A stretch of 64,000 nt of DNA from PCC-6802 sp943367755 (GCA_943367755.1 CALRKB020000019.1:1-64000); one strand, 5' to 3'; shown: positions 34,618-43,850, counted from the stretch's first letter. Made by a program: numbers and translations. Notes: a model not told the origin generated them from the sequence alone.

Positions 34618-36846
34618 CTAAAATGCCGTCTCTGTTGATGCTATCAAGAAGGCCGCGTAGGTGAAGATAAAGCCCACAGCAAAGTGAGTTAACCCTACCA
34701 ATCGCGCCTGCACGATAGAGAGAGCAACTGGTTTGTCTTTCCATGTGACCAATTGAGCTAGTGGAGTGCGTTGATGCGCCCAGACTAGAGTTTCGATCAA
34801 CTCTTGCCAATAACCACGCCAAGAGATCAAGAACATGAATCCAACTGCCCAGCATAGGTGAGCGGCGAGGAATATCCAAGCCCAGATCGAGATGTTGTTC
34901 ATACCGAAGGGGTTGTATCCGTTAATCAGCTGAGCTGAGTTAGCCCATAGATAATCGCGGAACCATCCCATCAAGTAGGTGGAATTCTCGTTAAACTGAG
35001 CGACGTTGCCTTGCCATATACCCAAATGCTTCCAGTGCCAGTAGTAGGTCAACCAAGCAACTGTGTTAAGCATCCAGAACGTAGCTAGGTAGAACGCATC
35101 CCAAGCAGAGATATCGCAAGTACCGCCACGACCGGGGCCGTCGCAAGGGAAGCTGTAGCCAAAGTCTTTCTTGTCTGGCATTAGCTTCGAACCGCGAGCA
35201 TCTAGAGCACCCTTAACCAAAATTAGGGTAGTGGTGTGTAGACCAAGTGCGATCGCATGGTGGACTAGGAAGTCACCAGGGCCAATTGTCAGGAATGGTG
35301 AAAGCGTATCGCTATTCATGGCAGCTAACCAGTTTGGCAACCAAACATCACCGTTATTGGGCCATGCAGTTGCAGCAATGCTAGTTGGATCGGATAACAG
35401 CACGTTAAAGCCATACAAAGCCTTACCATGAGCTGCTTGAATCCACTGCGCAAACACTGGCTCAATCAGGATTTGCTTTTCAGGTGTACCAAAGGCAACC
35501 ACAACGTCGTTGTGGACATAAACACCCAGGGTATGGAAGCCCAAGAATAGCGATACCCAGCTAAGGTGCGAAATGATCGCTTCTTTATGATCGAGAATGC
35601 GACCCAACACGTTGTTCTTGTTAGCTTCAGGATCGTAATCGCGAATTAAGAAGATGGCACCGTGGGCAAACGCACCCAGCATCAGGAAGCCAGCAATGTA
35701 CTCATGATGAGTAAACAGTGCTGCTTGTGTGGTGTAGTCCTTACCAATAAAGGCATAGGGAGGCATCGAATAGAAGTTCTGCGCTACCCAAGAGGTCAGT
35801 ACACCTAACGTAGCAAGGTGCCATCCAAGTTGGAAGTGCAGTGACTCGTTATAGGTGTCATATATACCCTTGTGACCATCACCCAACAAACCACCAAAGG
35901 GAGTGCCCGCAGGAGGATTGTGCGCTTCCATGATTGTCTTCATGCTGTGACCGATACCAAAGTTGGTACGGTACATATGACCAGCAACGATGAACAACAC
36001 GGCGATCGCTAAATGGTGATGAGCAATGTCAGTCAACCACAGGGATTCGGTTTGGGGGTGGAAACCACCTAGGAATGTCAAAATTGCGGTGCCCGCACCC
36101 TGAGATGTGCCAAAGATATGACCAGCAGTGTCAGGGTTTTGGGCATATACGCCCCAATTACCAGTAAAGAAAGGTGCAAGACCAGCAGGATGAGGAGGAA
36201 CGCTTAGGAAGTTGTCCCAACCAACGTGCTGACCACGAGATTCTGGAATCGCGACGTGGACCATGTGACCAGTCCAAGCCAAGGAGCTAACACCGAACAA
36301 ACCAGCCAGGTGATGGTTGAGTCGAGACTCAGCATTCTTGAACCAGGCCAGGCTTGGGCGGAAGCTAGGCTGTAGGTGTAACCAACCGGCAAACAGAAGC
36401 ACGGCTGATACCACAATCATCCAAATCGCACCCCAGTAGAGGTCTTGATTGGTTCGCATACCTTGGGTGTACCACCAGTGGTATACACCGGAGTAGCAAA
36501 TATCAACAGGGCTAGTAGCTCCTGCTTGACTGCTGTAAGCTTCAACAGCAGCTTTACCAAATTGAGGATCCCAAATTGCGTGAGCAATCGGGCGGGTATT
36601 TAGCGGATCTTTGATCCACTGCTCGAAGTTTCCTTGCCATGCGACATGGAACAGATTGCCAGAAACCCACAGGAAGATGATTGCCAGATGGCCGAAGTGA
36701 GACGCAAAAATCTTTTGGTAAAGATTTTCTTCTGTCATGCCATCGTGGCTTTCAAAATCGTTAGCTGTGGCGATCGCGTACCATATCCGACGAGTGGTCG
36801 GATCGCTAGCGAGGTCCTGGCTAAATTTAGGGAATTTAGTTGCCAT
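34618..36846 (-). CDS. psaB: Photosystem I P700 apoprotein A2
   Basis: This 742-residue subunit is one of the two reaction-centre core proteins of photosystem I, with eleven thylakoid membrane helices. It shares with PsaA the binding of P700, A0, phylloquinone and the [4Fe-4S] cluster FX. The FX loop FPCDGPGRGGTCDISAWDAF has both cysteine ligands. Chlorophyll-binding histidines are abundant (LNHHLAGLFG, IAHHHLAIAVLF, FTHHEYIAGF). Start and end match the family, with the conserved MATKFPKFSQDLASDPTTRRIWY. The last residues, LIASTETAF, differ slightly from the common end. It follows psaA after 24 bases with GAGGAG as ribosome binding site. Confidence 0.98.
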   Translation of the reverse strand: MATKFPKFSQDLASDPTTRRIWYAIATANDFESHDGMTEENLYQKIFASHFGHLAIIFLWVSGNLFHVAWQGNFEQWIKDPLNTRPIAHAIWDPQFGKAAVEAYSSQAGATSPVDICYSGVYHWWYTQGMRTNQDLYWGAIWMIVVSAVLLFAGWLHLQPSFRPSLAWFKNAESRLNHHLAGLFGVSSLAWTGHMVHVAIPESRGQHVGWDNFLSVPPHPAGLAPFFTGNWGVYAQNPDTAGHIFGTSQGAGTAILTFLGGFHPQTESLWLTDIAHHHLAIAVLFIVAGHMYRTNFGIGHSMKTIMEAHNPPAGTPFGGLLGDGHKGIYDTYNESLHFQLGWHLATLGVLTSWVAQNFYSMPPYAFIGKDYTTQAALFTHHEYIAGFLMLGAFAHGAIFLIRDYDPEANKNNVLGRILDHKEAIISHLSWVSLFLGFHTLGVYVHNDVVVAFGTPEKQILIEPVFAQWIQAAHGKALYGFNVLLSDPTSIAATAWPNNGDVWLPNWLAAMNSDTLSPFLTIGPGDFLVHHAIALGLHTTTLILVKGALDARGSKLMPDKKDFGYSFPCDGPGRGGTCDISAWDAFYLATFWMLNTVAWLTYYWHWKHLGIWQGNVAQFNENSTYLMGWFRDYLWANSAQLINGYNPFGMNNISIWAWIFLAAHLCWAVGFMFLISWRGYWQELIETLVWAHQRTPLAQLVTWKDKPVALSIVQARLVGLTHFAVGFIFTYAAFLIASTETAF

Positions 36847-36870
36847 AGTTTTTGTTATTTCTCCTCGCTA

Positions 36871-39129
36871 TTATCCGAGAGCTCCATAGCGCGCCAAGAA
36901 GAAAGCCCATGTTGTCGCAATCCCACCCAGGAGATAGTGAGCCAAGCCCACTGCACGACCTTGAGTGATACTCAAAGCACGGGGTTGAATCGCAGGAGCA
37001 ACATTAAGCTTATTGTGCGCCCAAACAATAGACTCGATCAGCTCTTGCCAGTAGCCACGGCCACTAAACAGGAACATCAAGCTAAATGCCCAGATGAAGT
37101 GAGCGCCTAGGAACAGCAGACTGTAAGCAGATAATCCAGATCCATAGGAAGTGAGTACCTGAGTTGCCTGTGCCCACAGGAAGTCGCGCAACCAACCGTT
37201 AATGGTAAGAGCGCTTTCCGCAAAGTTACCACCTGTCATATTTGTAACAGCACCATTGGCACCTACAGTACCGAAGATATCGGACTGCATCTTCCAACTG
37301 AAGTGGAAGATCACAACGGAAATGCAGTTATACATCCAGAAGAGCCCCAAGAAGACGTGATCCCAGGACGAAACTTGGCATGTGCCGCCACGACCAGGAC
37401 CATCGCAAGGGAAGCGGAAGCCCAACTCAGCCTTGTCTGGAACCAGACGAGAGCTGCGAGCAAATAGCACACCCTTCAACAGGATTAATACGGTGACGTG
37501 AATGGTGAACGCATGAATGTGATGCACCAAAAAGTCAGCAGTACCAAGGTTCATGTGAGCCATTGCTACTTTGCCACCAACTGCAACCATGTCACCACCA
37601 AATATGGGGCTAACAGAAGCGGCAGCATGCGGAGCAGTAGACCCAGCCGCAGCAGCATGGATACCTTGGATCCAGTTGGCCAAGATCGGCTTCAGTGAGA
37701 TAGCTGAATCAGAGAACATATCTTGAGGACGACCCCAAGCACGCATGGTGTCATTGTGGACGTAGAGACCAAAGCTATGGAAGCCTAGGAAAATACATAC
37801 CCAGTTGAGGTGAGAAATGATCGCATCTCTGTGACGGAGCATATTGTCCAGCACGTTATGGTTATTCACGGCAGGATCGTAATCGCGCACCATGAAAATA
37901 CCAGCATGAGCTGCAGCACCACAGATCATAAAGCCGCCAATCCACATGTGGTGGGTAAATAGCGAAATCTGCGTGGCGTAGTCGGTCGCAATGTACGGAT
38001 AAGCGGGCATTGCATACATATGCTGAGCCACGATAATCGTCACAGAGCCACCGATCGCCAGGTTTACCGCGAGCTGAGCATGCCAAGAAGTGTTGAATAC
38101 TTCATAGAGACCCTTGTGACCGTTGCCAGTCATCATTAATGGATCTTTATGAGCTTCTAGCATTTCCTTCATGCTGTGACCGATACCCCAGTTGGTACGG
38201 TACATATGACCAGCAACGATGAACATAACCGCTAGAGCCAGATGGTGGTGAGCTTGGTCTGTTAACCACAGCGAACCAGTCTGAGGATTCAACCCGCCTC
38301 TGAATGTTAAGAAGTCAGAGTAAACACCCCAATTGAGCGTAAAGAAAGGAGTCAAACCTTTAGCAAAGCTGGGGAAAAGTTCCGCCATCAAGCTAGGGTT
38401 GAGAATAAACTCATGGGGCGCAGGGATATCCTTGGGCGCTACACCCAGATCCAACAGGGTATTTATAGGGAGAGATACGTGGATCTGGTGACCTGCCCAA
38501 GCTAGAGAACCTAGACCGAACAAGCCAGCAAGGTGGTGGTTCATTGCTGATTCCACATTTTGGAACCACTCCAATTTAGGAGCAGCCTTGTGGTAGTGGA
38601 ACCAACCAGCATGGAACATCAGACCAGCCATTACCAAACCGCCAATGGCAGTGCAAAGTAGCTGATACTCAGTGGTAATACCAGAGGCACGCCACATGTG
38701 GAACAATCCAGAGGTGATTTGAATACCCTGGAAGCCGCCACCGACATCCGCATTTAAAATTTCTTGACCGAAAACAGGCCAGACGACCTGAGCGCTGGGC
38801 TTGATCCCTACAGGATCGCCGAGCCAAGCTACATAGTTAGAGAATTTAGCTCCGTGGTAATACATGCCACTGAGCCAAATGAAGACAATGCCCAGATGCC
38901 CAAAGTGAGCCGAAAAAATCTTGCGGGCAGTGTCTTCTTCGTTTGTAAAACTGTCAAAGTCATGGACATCGGCGTGAAGGTTCCAAATCCAGGTAGTGGT
39001 TTTTGGTCCTTTCTTGAGAGCGCGATCAAAGTGACCTGGCTGACCCCATTTTTCTGTGGAGGTTGGCACAACGTCACGATCAACACTAACTTTTACCTTT
39101 GCTTCTGACTTTTGAGGAGTCATTGTCAT
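36871..39129 (-). CDS. psaA: Photosystem I P700 apoprotein A1
   Basis: This 752-residue partner of PsaB is the first gene of the psaA-psaB operon. The start is ATG 39129, giving MTMTPQKSEAKVKVSVD with GAGAGG eight bases upstream; an in-frame ATG 18 bases earlier has no such site. The FX loop FPCDGPGRGGTCQVSSWDH carries two cysteines, and WIWNLHADVHDFDS and the many HH pairs are canonical. Compared from memory with common cyanobacterial PsaA, several positions vary (VPTSTEKWG, LMFHAGWFHYHK, ending FFLARYGALG), so the lineage may be a divergent one. The protein acts in the thylakoid membrane and accepts electrons from plastocyanin or cytochrome c6. Confidence 0.98.
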   Translation of the reverse strand: MTMTPQKSEAKVKVSVDRDVVPTSTEKWGQPGHFDRALKKGPKTTTWIWNLHADVHDFDSFTNEEDTARKIFSAHFGHLGIVFIWLSGMYYHGAKFSNYVAWLGDPVGIKPSAQVVWPVFGQEILNADVGGGFQGIQITSGLFHMWRASGITTEYQLLCTAIGGLVMAGLMFHAGWFHYHKAAPKLEWFQNVESAMNHHLAGLFGLGSLAWAGHQIHVSLPINTLLDLGVAPKDIPAPHEFILNPSLMAELFPSFAKGLTPFFTLNWGVYSDFLTFRGGLNPQTGSLWLTDQAHHHLALAVMFIVAGHMYRTNWGIGHSMKEMLEAHKDPLMMTGNGHKGLYEVFNTSWHAQLAVNLAIGGSVTIIVAQHMYAMPAYPYIATDYATQISLFTHHMWIGGFMICGAAAHAGIFMVRDYDPAVNNHNVLDNMLRHRDAIISHLNWVCIFLGFHSFGLYVHNDTMRAWGRPQDMFSDSAISLKPILANWIQGIHAAAAGSTAPHAAASVSPIFGGDMVAVGGKVAMAHMNLGTADFLVHHIHAFTIHVTVLILLKGVLFARSSRLVPDKAELGFRFPCDGPGRGGTCQVSSWDHVFLGLFWMYNCISVVIFHFSWKMQSDIFGTVGANGAVTNMTGGNFAESALTINGWLRDFLWAQATQVLTSYGSGLSAYSLLFLGAHFIWAFSLMFLFSGRGYWQELIESIVWAHNKLNVAPAIQPRALSITQGRAVGLAHYLLGGIATTWAFFLARYGALG

Positions 39130-39260
39130 TGAGGTTTCCTCTCTCAATTTATTGAAGACAAGAAGGTTGATTTGTTTTTTGACCCCACACCATCTATAAG
39201 GCTAAATCTATGTATGAAATAAGGACTGAGTTTATAGACAGTTATGGATATCAAAGGCTA

Positions 39261-39291
39261 ATTATAGGTTTAGATTTGAATCTCTTTTAAA
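39261..39291 (-). promoter_or_regulatory. Candidate psaA promoter
   Basis: On the - strand a perfect TATAAT lies at 39266-39261, with TTTAAA or TTAAAA 18-19 bases upstream as a weak -35. A transcript from here would have a leader of roughly 120 bases before ATG 39129. No convincing pair of HLR1 (RpaB) elements was found, though one half-site-like TTTACATT lies at 39361 on the other strand. Assignment rests on the hexamer match only. Confidence 0.35.
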
Positions 39292-39414
39292 GCTGCTTAA
39301 CAATTATTTAAACAGGATTAAATCAAGCTCTGATAAGCATTAGAGGGCATCCAAGGTCAATTTACATTATTGATTCTTAATATTTGACCTTAATAAAAGT
39401 TAACTATGGACAAG

Positions 39415-41028
39415 CTACTTTTTAGTTCTAGCAATTTTTGATGTTGAACTACGCGCCGACGGTTCTGAGTTTTTTTGGGAAAGCAAGAGTCCGATCGCAA
39501 AGCCGAGAACTAACCCTGAAGTGTGCCCAACAAAACTGACATTGGGTGTAGTTAGGTCAAAAAATATCTGTAAGCCAATAATGAATAAGATTGTTCTCAG
39601 TCTCTGCGCAGCAATCCGTGACTTCTGTCTGCGCCAGCCTTGGAGCAAAATCGCAACCGTTGCTCCCACCATTCCCATAATTGCTCCAGAGGCTCCCACG
39701 GTAACCTGAGGCTCTGAGTTAGTGCTTATAGCCAGAATAGTTACAACTAGCATCGATCCAATGCCACATAAGAGATAGCTAGAAAGATATCTCCAAATAC
39801 CTAATCGGATCTCAACAAAAACACCTAGATAAGCAAGGCCAATCATATTTAGCGCCAGGTGGAAAAAGCCAAAGTGTAGAAAAGTAGCACTTAATAATCG
39901 CCACCATTCTCCCTGCCAAACAACTGTTGGCACTAATGCGCCCAGATGATAAAGTACCTCTAGATCCAGGCTACCTCCAGAAATTGACTTGATCGCAAAA
40001 ACAATGATATTTACCGCGATAAGTCCGAAGGTGCCATAGGCTTTTTGACTAACGAGATTAGAAGAGGGATTAGCATAGAGGTTTTCTTGTTGTAATTCAT
40101 GCTGAATGCGTTCGAGGGTTTGCTGCGAGGATTGGGTCAATATTAGGCTGGGATTGATAGGAGAAGTCTGAGCCAGTCGCCAGTGCGCGGCATTGCGCAA
40201 CGAAGCATCACTAGAGTTGCACAGCTCTGTTAAGGTTTTGCAGGCATCTAACTCATAACCAGCAGCGCGATCCGCCGTTGCTAGCCAGAATTGGCGGAAA
40301 TTTTGCGAGTACTTTGCGAGGTGGCGATCAAATATGAGCTTGACCTGCTCAGGTTGACCGCAAAATGCAAAAATCATCATTCTTGCTAGAGTCAGGCTTG
40401 TACGATCGCCGCTACGCGACACAATATGCTCAAAGCGCTCTGCCTCCCCAACTAATCCGTTAAGGTCACCTGTTTCCCCTAAAGCTCTAAGGTAGTAGAA
40501 CATTAACTGGGGATCTGATTGCAAGATCTCGTCAGTACAAGCATCTCTGATCCATAACAACAGATCTTGCCAACGACCGGTGATTCGATAAAGCAATGCA
40601 ACAGATGTTCGACCTAAAAGTGTTTTGGTATTGTGATAGCGACTGAGGATTTTAGTTGCTCCATCAAGATCGCCATTTTGGGCCATTTCTAGCGCTTGTA
40701 GTAACTTAGGATATTCTGGGAGTCCATCCGTGGGATGCAACCAGCATAGATACTTTGCTAGTGTTCCTGCTTCTTTGTAGCGCTGCTGGGATACTAGGCC
40801 ATTGACCATATTTAAGCCCCAGAGTGGCAGTACCAGAAAAATAATCCACAGACTTCCCGCCACTATGCCCGACCAGGTAGGGATGAAATATGTTAGGGCG
40901 ATCGCTACGATCAATATTGTTCCGGCAAGCATACCCCAACCACTTCTCTGTCCAAGGCGTAGCATTTGTAGTAAGAGCGACGCACAGGAGAGGCAAACTA
41001 GCCAAATTACTATTTGGTTGGGATTCAT
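39415..41028 (-). CDS. Rhomboid-family intramembrane serine protease with TPR-like extension
   Basis: This 537-residue membrane protein has two hydrophobic helices at residues about 5-75, then a soluble helical region to about 330 that looks like TPR-type repeats (LQALEMAQNGDLDGATKIL, ALGETGDLNGLVGEAERF). A rhomboid domain of six helices follows. The catalytic serine is in VTVGASGAIMGMVGA and the histidine in FVGHTSGLVLGFA. FLHFGFFHLALNMIGL is the conserved helix 2. Rhomboids cut other proteins within the membrane. The soluble extension may recruit substrates. Located between psaA and a pentapeptide gene, it has no obvious functional neighbours. Confidence 0.87.
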   Translation of the reverse strand: MNPNQIVIWLVCLSCASLLLQMLRLGQRSGWGMLAGTILIVAIALTYFIPTWSGIVAGSLWIIFLVLPLWGLNMVNGLVSQQRYKEAGTLAKYLCWLHPTDGLPEYPKLLQALEMAQNGDLDGATKILSRYHNTKTLLGRTSVALLYRITGRWQDLLLWIRDACTDEILQSDPQLMFYYLRALGETGDLNGLVGEAERFEHIVSRSGDRTSLTLARMMIFAFCGQPEQVKLIFDRHLAKYSQNFRQFWLATADRAAGYELDACKTLTELCNSSDASLRNAAHWRLAQTSPINPSLILTQSSQQTLERIQHELQQENLYANPSSNLVSQKAYGTFGLIAVNIIVFAIKSISGGSLDLEVLYHLGALVPTVVWQGEWWRLLSATFLHFGFFHLALNMIGLAYLGVFVEIRLGIWRYLSSYLLCGIGSMLVVTILAISTNSEPQVTVGASGAIMGMVGATVAILLQGWRRQKSRIAAQRLRTILFIIGLQIFFDLTTPNVSFVGHTSGLVLGFAIGLLLSQKNSEPSARSSTSKIARTKK

Positions 41029-41091
41029 GAAATTTTTACTGAGTTTGGGAAGCTCTATGCTTACATCAATATATAGAGAATCAAGAAAAAT

Positions 41092-41589
41092 TTAATCGCA
41101 GCCAAGCGATTCGCGCGTACTCACACCAGTTTTAGAATTTGTGCCGCTAGCTTTTTGACACAGCCACTTGACTTGAGCGCCGTCGAGGATAGCATCGCTA
41201 AAGTCTGCACCTGTAATGTTTGTGAAATCAAACGTACTGCGCAGCAAAATTGTGTCTACTAGGATGGCATCGCTTAGATCGGCTTTGGCAAAGTCTGTCT
41301 GATCGAGCATGCCTGAAGTAAAGTCCGCACCGTGTAGATTGGCATGACGGAGTACGGAAGCACTAAAAATGGCACCTCTGACATCAGCATTGGCAAAGTT
41401 AGCACTTTCCATGTTGGCGTTAGCAAAACCCGATCCGCGCAACTCTTGTCCCGAAAAATCTCGTCCCTTTAAGGCTCCATGGCTAAATGATAAAGGCTTG
41501 GCCCAGGCAGGTGCTGAATTGCTGAAACCAATAGCGATCGCGAACAAAAACACGCAAATACATGTCCACACAAAGCTCTTAATAAACAT
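41092..41589 (-). CDS. Exported pentapeptide-repeat protein
   Basis: This 165-residue protein has a signal peptide (FVWTCICVFLFAIAIGFSNSAPAWA) followed by a right-handed quadrilateral beta-helix of A(D/N)LXX repeats: GSGFANANMESANFANADVRGAIFSASVL, LHGADFTS, TDFAKADLSDAIL, SDAILDGAQ. The C-terminal region has two cysteines (WLCQKASGT and SLGCD) that may form a disulphide. Such proteins are common in cyanobacterial lumen or periplasm, and none has a firm biochemical function. A thylakoid-lumen location is suggested by similar proteins but cannot be seen in the sequence. Confidence 0.87.
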   Translation of the reverse strand: MFIKSFVWTCICVFLFAIAIGFSNSAPAWAKPLSFSHGALKGRDFSGQELRGSGFANANMESANFANADVRGAIFSASVLRHANLHGADFTSGMLDQTDFAKADLSDAILVDTILLRSTFDFTNITGADFSDAILDGAQVKWLCQKASGTNSKTGVSTRESLGCD

Positions 41590-41671
41590 GGGTTAATCCT
41601 CGATCTGCGATTACCTCTCTAGGTTAACCGAGGTTAGGTTTTCGCAAGAAAATACATCCATACAAGACAAA

Positions 41672-41704
41672 AGATGACCAGTCGAGAAATCGAGCTAGTC
41701 ATCT
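41672..41704. terminator. Intrinsic terminator after psaI
   Basis: AGATGACCAGTCGA and TCGAGCTAGTCATCT pair over 13 positions with one mismatch and one bulge around a short loop, with T-rich ends on both sides. It lies 37 bases past the psaI stop and can serve psaL-psaI on the - strand. Confidence 0.75.
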
Positions 41705-41740
41705 TTATCTGGATGCAATATTTAAAGTTGCAGTGTGAAT

Positions 41741-41857
41741 CTATGCGTCGCGCTCAACATAGAGAAATAGAAGCCCCATTGCTGCCATGGGAAAAACCCA
41801 GCAGACTAGAGGGATAAAAATCCAAGGCAGATATGATGCTGCGTAAGAACCAAACAT
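41741..41857 (-). CDS. psaI: Photosystem I subunit VIII
   Basis: The 38 residues (MFGSYAASYLPWIFIPLVC, then WVFPMAAMGLLFLYVERDA) form one membrane helix with the family pattern: an aromatic N-terminal end, PWIFIPLVCWVFPMAAMGLLF and a short acidic tail YVERDA. PsaI helps to hold PsaL and so the trimer or tetramer contacts of photosystem I. It lies 78 bases downstream of psaL on the same strand and is followed by a terminator, so the two are probably cotranscribed. The gene is too short for routine ORF callers and is easily missed. Confidence 0.93.
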   Translation of the reverse strand: MFGSYAASYLPWIFIPLVCWVFPMAAMGLLFLYVERDA

Positions 41858-41935
41858 GTCAAATATTCCCTATTTAATAAAGTTGAATCATGGAATTTGC
41901 TCTCTAACTCAAGCTAGCTTAGTTTCGATCTAAAC

Positions 41936-42409
41936 CTAGCTGTAGTTGATCAGTCCTGTAAAGATGGCATTAAGGCCAGCTAAGTTGGAATAAAGCAGGT
42001 AAGCAACAAAAGCGCCACCCGATGCTCCAATAAAGAAACTGCCAGCAAAGTCACTCCAACCAGAGGATGTTGTGAATACATCAGGGGCATGAGTATCGGC
42101 AGGGTTTCCAGTTTTTACTTCACCGTGTAAAGACAATGCAATCGTTAAGACCATGATCACACCGGCTACTGCTAGCAAGGCTGTAATGCCAGCTGCATCG
42201 GTACCTCTGGCTGGGCCACAAAGCGCAAAGGGCCCATATAGGAAATAGCCATGCGCCATCCCAATTTCCAGGCCACGGCGGCTGGGAGTTAAACCTTTGC
42301 GGTAGGCAGGCAGGTTGCCAATGAATAGCTTAGTAAAACCTGAAGCACTTATAGGAGTTGATAAGTGACCTTCTTGCGGATCGCCATTATAAGGGGTAAC
42401 AAAGTTCAT
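41936..42409 (-). CDS. psaL: Photosystem I subunit XI
   Basis: This 157-residue membrane subunit of photosystem I is needed for trimer or tetramer formation. The conserved N-terminal part is VTPYNGDPQEGHLSTPISASG followed by LPAYRKGLTPSRRGLEIGMAHGYFLYGPF. Three membrane helices follow, with the chlorophyll-binding GMAHGY near residue 50. PsaL C-termini vary between trimer- and tetramer-forming strains; this one ends LNAIFTGLINYS, which I cannot assign to either. psaI is directly downstream, the order known from Synechocystis. Confidence 0.96.
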   Translation of the reverse strand: MNFVTPYNGDPQEGHLSTPISASGFTKLFIGNLPAYRKGLTPSRRGLEIGMAHGYFLYGPFALCGPARGTDAAGITALLAVAGVIMVLTIALSLHGEVKTGNPADTHAPDVFTTSSGWSDFAGSFFIGASGGAFVAYLLYSNLAGLNAIFTGLINYS

Positions 42410-42598
42410 GCTTATTCTTTAAATGTAAAAGAACGGTTTAAACTCACATTCTAGGGAATAAGCGCCGATCTATTAGCAGAATTGGTGAAGAACTTCAAAA
42501 AAGTTCACAGTTTGCGCTTACTACGAAGCAATTTGAAACGTTCAGTCTTTAGCAAACACCAGCAAACACCATTTATGTGATTCTGCAAACTGTGATGC

Positions 42599-42679
42599 TT
42601 AGGTAAATGGTGAAACTAATTTCCAGAACAGGTAGGGAATTCCTAAAAACAGAAAAACATAAAGTGTTAATAGAGTCAT
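42599..42679 (-). CDS. Candidate 26-residue single-helix membrane protein
   Basis: A tiny frame between era and psaL on the - strand encodes MTLLTLYVFLFLGIPYLFW followed by KLVSPFT and a TAA. It is almost entirely one hydrophobic helix with a positively charged end, exactly the format of small photosystem, cytochrome b6f or NDH-1 subunits. It does not match PsaI, PsaJ, PsaM, PsaX, PetG, PetL, PetM, PetN or the small Psb proteins as I know them. The ribosome binding site is poor (GGG five bases before ATG). It lies about 190 bases upstream of the psaL start on the same strand. A chance hydrophobic frame cannot be excluded. Confidence 0.4.
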   Translation of the reverse strand: MTLLTLYVFLFLGIPYLFWKLVSPFT

Positions 42680-42833
42680 AAGCCCAATCTAGATAACTTC
42701 CGTTAAATACAACTTATTACTTTGCACAAAAAAAAACCATTGGTCTGTTACATTTCTTAATCATTGCTGTTAATAGTTTGTAACGCTTGTAACACTTAAA
42801 GATTAACCATTGGAAATTCTGATTAAAAACTAG

Positions 42834-43754
42834 CTATTGCATAGAGTAACCTAAATCTAAAAGTTGCCCTCTAGACGATCGCCATTTTGGTTGGACTTTG
42901 ACAAACAACTCTAAATGCACGGGGCCTAAAATTAGTTTTTGCATCTGCTCGCGTGCTTTTGTACCTATTTCTTTCAGCATTTGCCCCTTTTTCCCGATTA
43001 AGATGCCCTTCTGGGAATCGCGCTCAACATAAATAGTGGCTAAAACTGCCGTGATTTTTGGCTGCTCGTCAACGCGGTCAATGCTAACTGCGACGGAATG
43101 GGGAACTTCTTCACGGGTTAACAGCAGAATTTGCTCTCTAATTAATTCCCCCATGATAAATCGCTCGGGTTGGTCGGTAACTAGTTCAGGTGGGTAATAA
43201 TAAGGCCCCAGGGGTAGGCGATCGCAACACATTTGCTGCAAACTGTCTAAGCCCTCCCGCGTTAAGGCAGAGAACTGACATAAGGGCCACTCATAAGTTG
43301 TGGCGATAGCGTCATAGCTAGCATAATTGATCAGGTTTTGCTCGCTTCCAGGCACGAATTGATCGATCTTATTTAAGCCGGCGATCGCTGGTGTACCTGC
43401 TTGATGAATTGCCTCGGCCACAAAGCGATCTCCTTTACCAAGAGGAACTGAAGCATCTACGACCCAAATGACTAGATCGACTGCCGAGATCGCACCCACC
43501 GCATTTTTGACAAGCGTCTCGCCCAGCAGGTGGTGGGGCTTATGAATACCTGGTGTATCGACCAGCACAAGCTGTGCTTGGGGAATTGTCAAGATACCTT
43601 GCAATCGATGGCGTGTGGTCTGGGCGATCGGGGAAGTAATGGCAATTTTCTGCCCTACTAAAGCATTTAGAAGCGTAGACTTACCGACGTTAGGCCGTCC
43701 GATTAAGGCCACAAACCCAGATTTGAAATCAGGTGCGGCTGAGGGAAGAAGCAT
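42834..43754 (-). CDS. era: GTPase Era
   Basis: This 306-residue GTPase binds the 3-prime end of 16S rRNA and couples small-subunit assembly to the cell cycle. G1 is GRPNVGKSTLLNALVG, G3 LVDTPGIHKPHHLLGE and G4 GLNKIDQF. The C-terminal KH domain has GILIGKKGQMLKEIGTKAR. Length and ends match the family. It stands alone, starting just beyond the tRNA-Pro gene, both on the - strand. Confidence 0.96.
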   Translation of the reverse strand: MLLPSAAPDFKSGFVALIGRPNVGKSTLLNALVGQKIAITSPIAQTTRHRLQGILTIPQAQLVLVDTPGIHKPHHLLGETLVKNAVGAISAVDLVIWVVDASVPLGKGDRFVAEAIHQAGTPAIAGLNKIDQFVPGSEQNLINYASYDAIATTYEWPLCQFSALTREGLDSLQQMCCDRLPLGPYYYPPELVTDQPERFIMGELIREQILLLTREEVPHSVAVSIDRVDEQPKITAVLATIYVERDSQKGILIGKKGQMLKEIGTKAREQMQKLILGPVHLELFVKVQPKWRSSRGQLLDLGYSMQ

Positions 43755-43776
43755 ATGGCCGTAGTTTCATAAAAAG

Positions 43777-43850
43777 TCGGGATGATAGGATTCGAACCTA
43801 CGACATCCTGCTCCCAAAGCAGGCGCGCTACCAAGCTGCGCTACATCCCG
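43777..43850 (-). tRNA. tRNA-Pro (anticodon UGG)
   Basis: The 74-base gene folds into a full cloverleaf. The acceptor arm is CGGGATG with CATCCCG and discriminator A. The D arm is GCGC-AGCTTGGTA-GCGC, and the anticodon arm CCTGC-TTTGGGA-GCAGG has the anticodon TGG at 43816-43814. The T arm is GTAGG-TTCGAAT-CCTAT, whose last pair is a G-T wobble. The CCA end is not encoded. It reads the four proline codons by wobble, mainly CCA and CCG. Confidence 0.95.

Noticed and set aside
39130..39147. Longer psaA start at 39147
   Set aside because: It lacks a ribosome binding site and would use the GAGAGG of the real start as codons.
39148..39414. HLR1 (RpaB) pair upstream of psaA
   Set aside because: One half-site-like TTTACATT is present, on the opposite strand, without a properly spaced second half.
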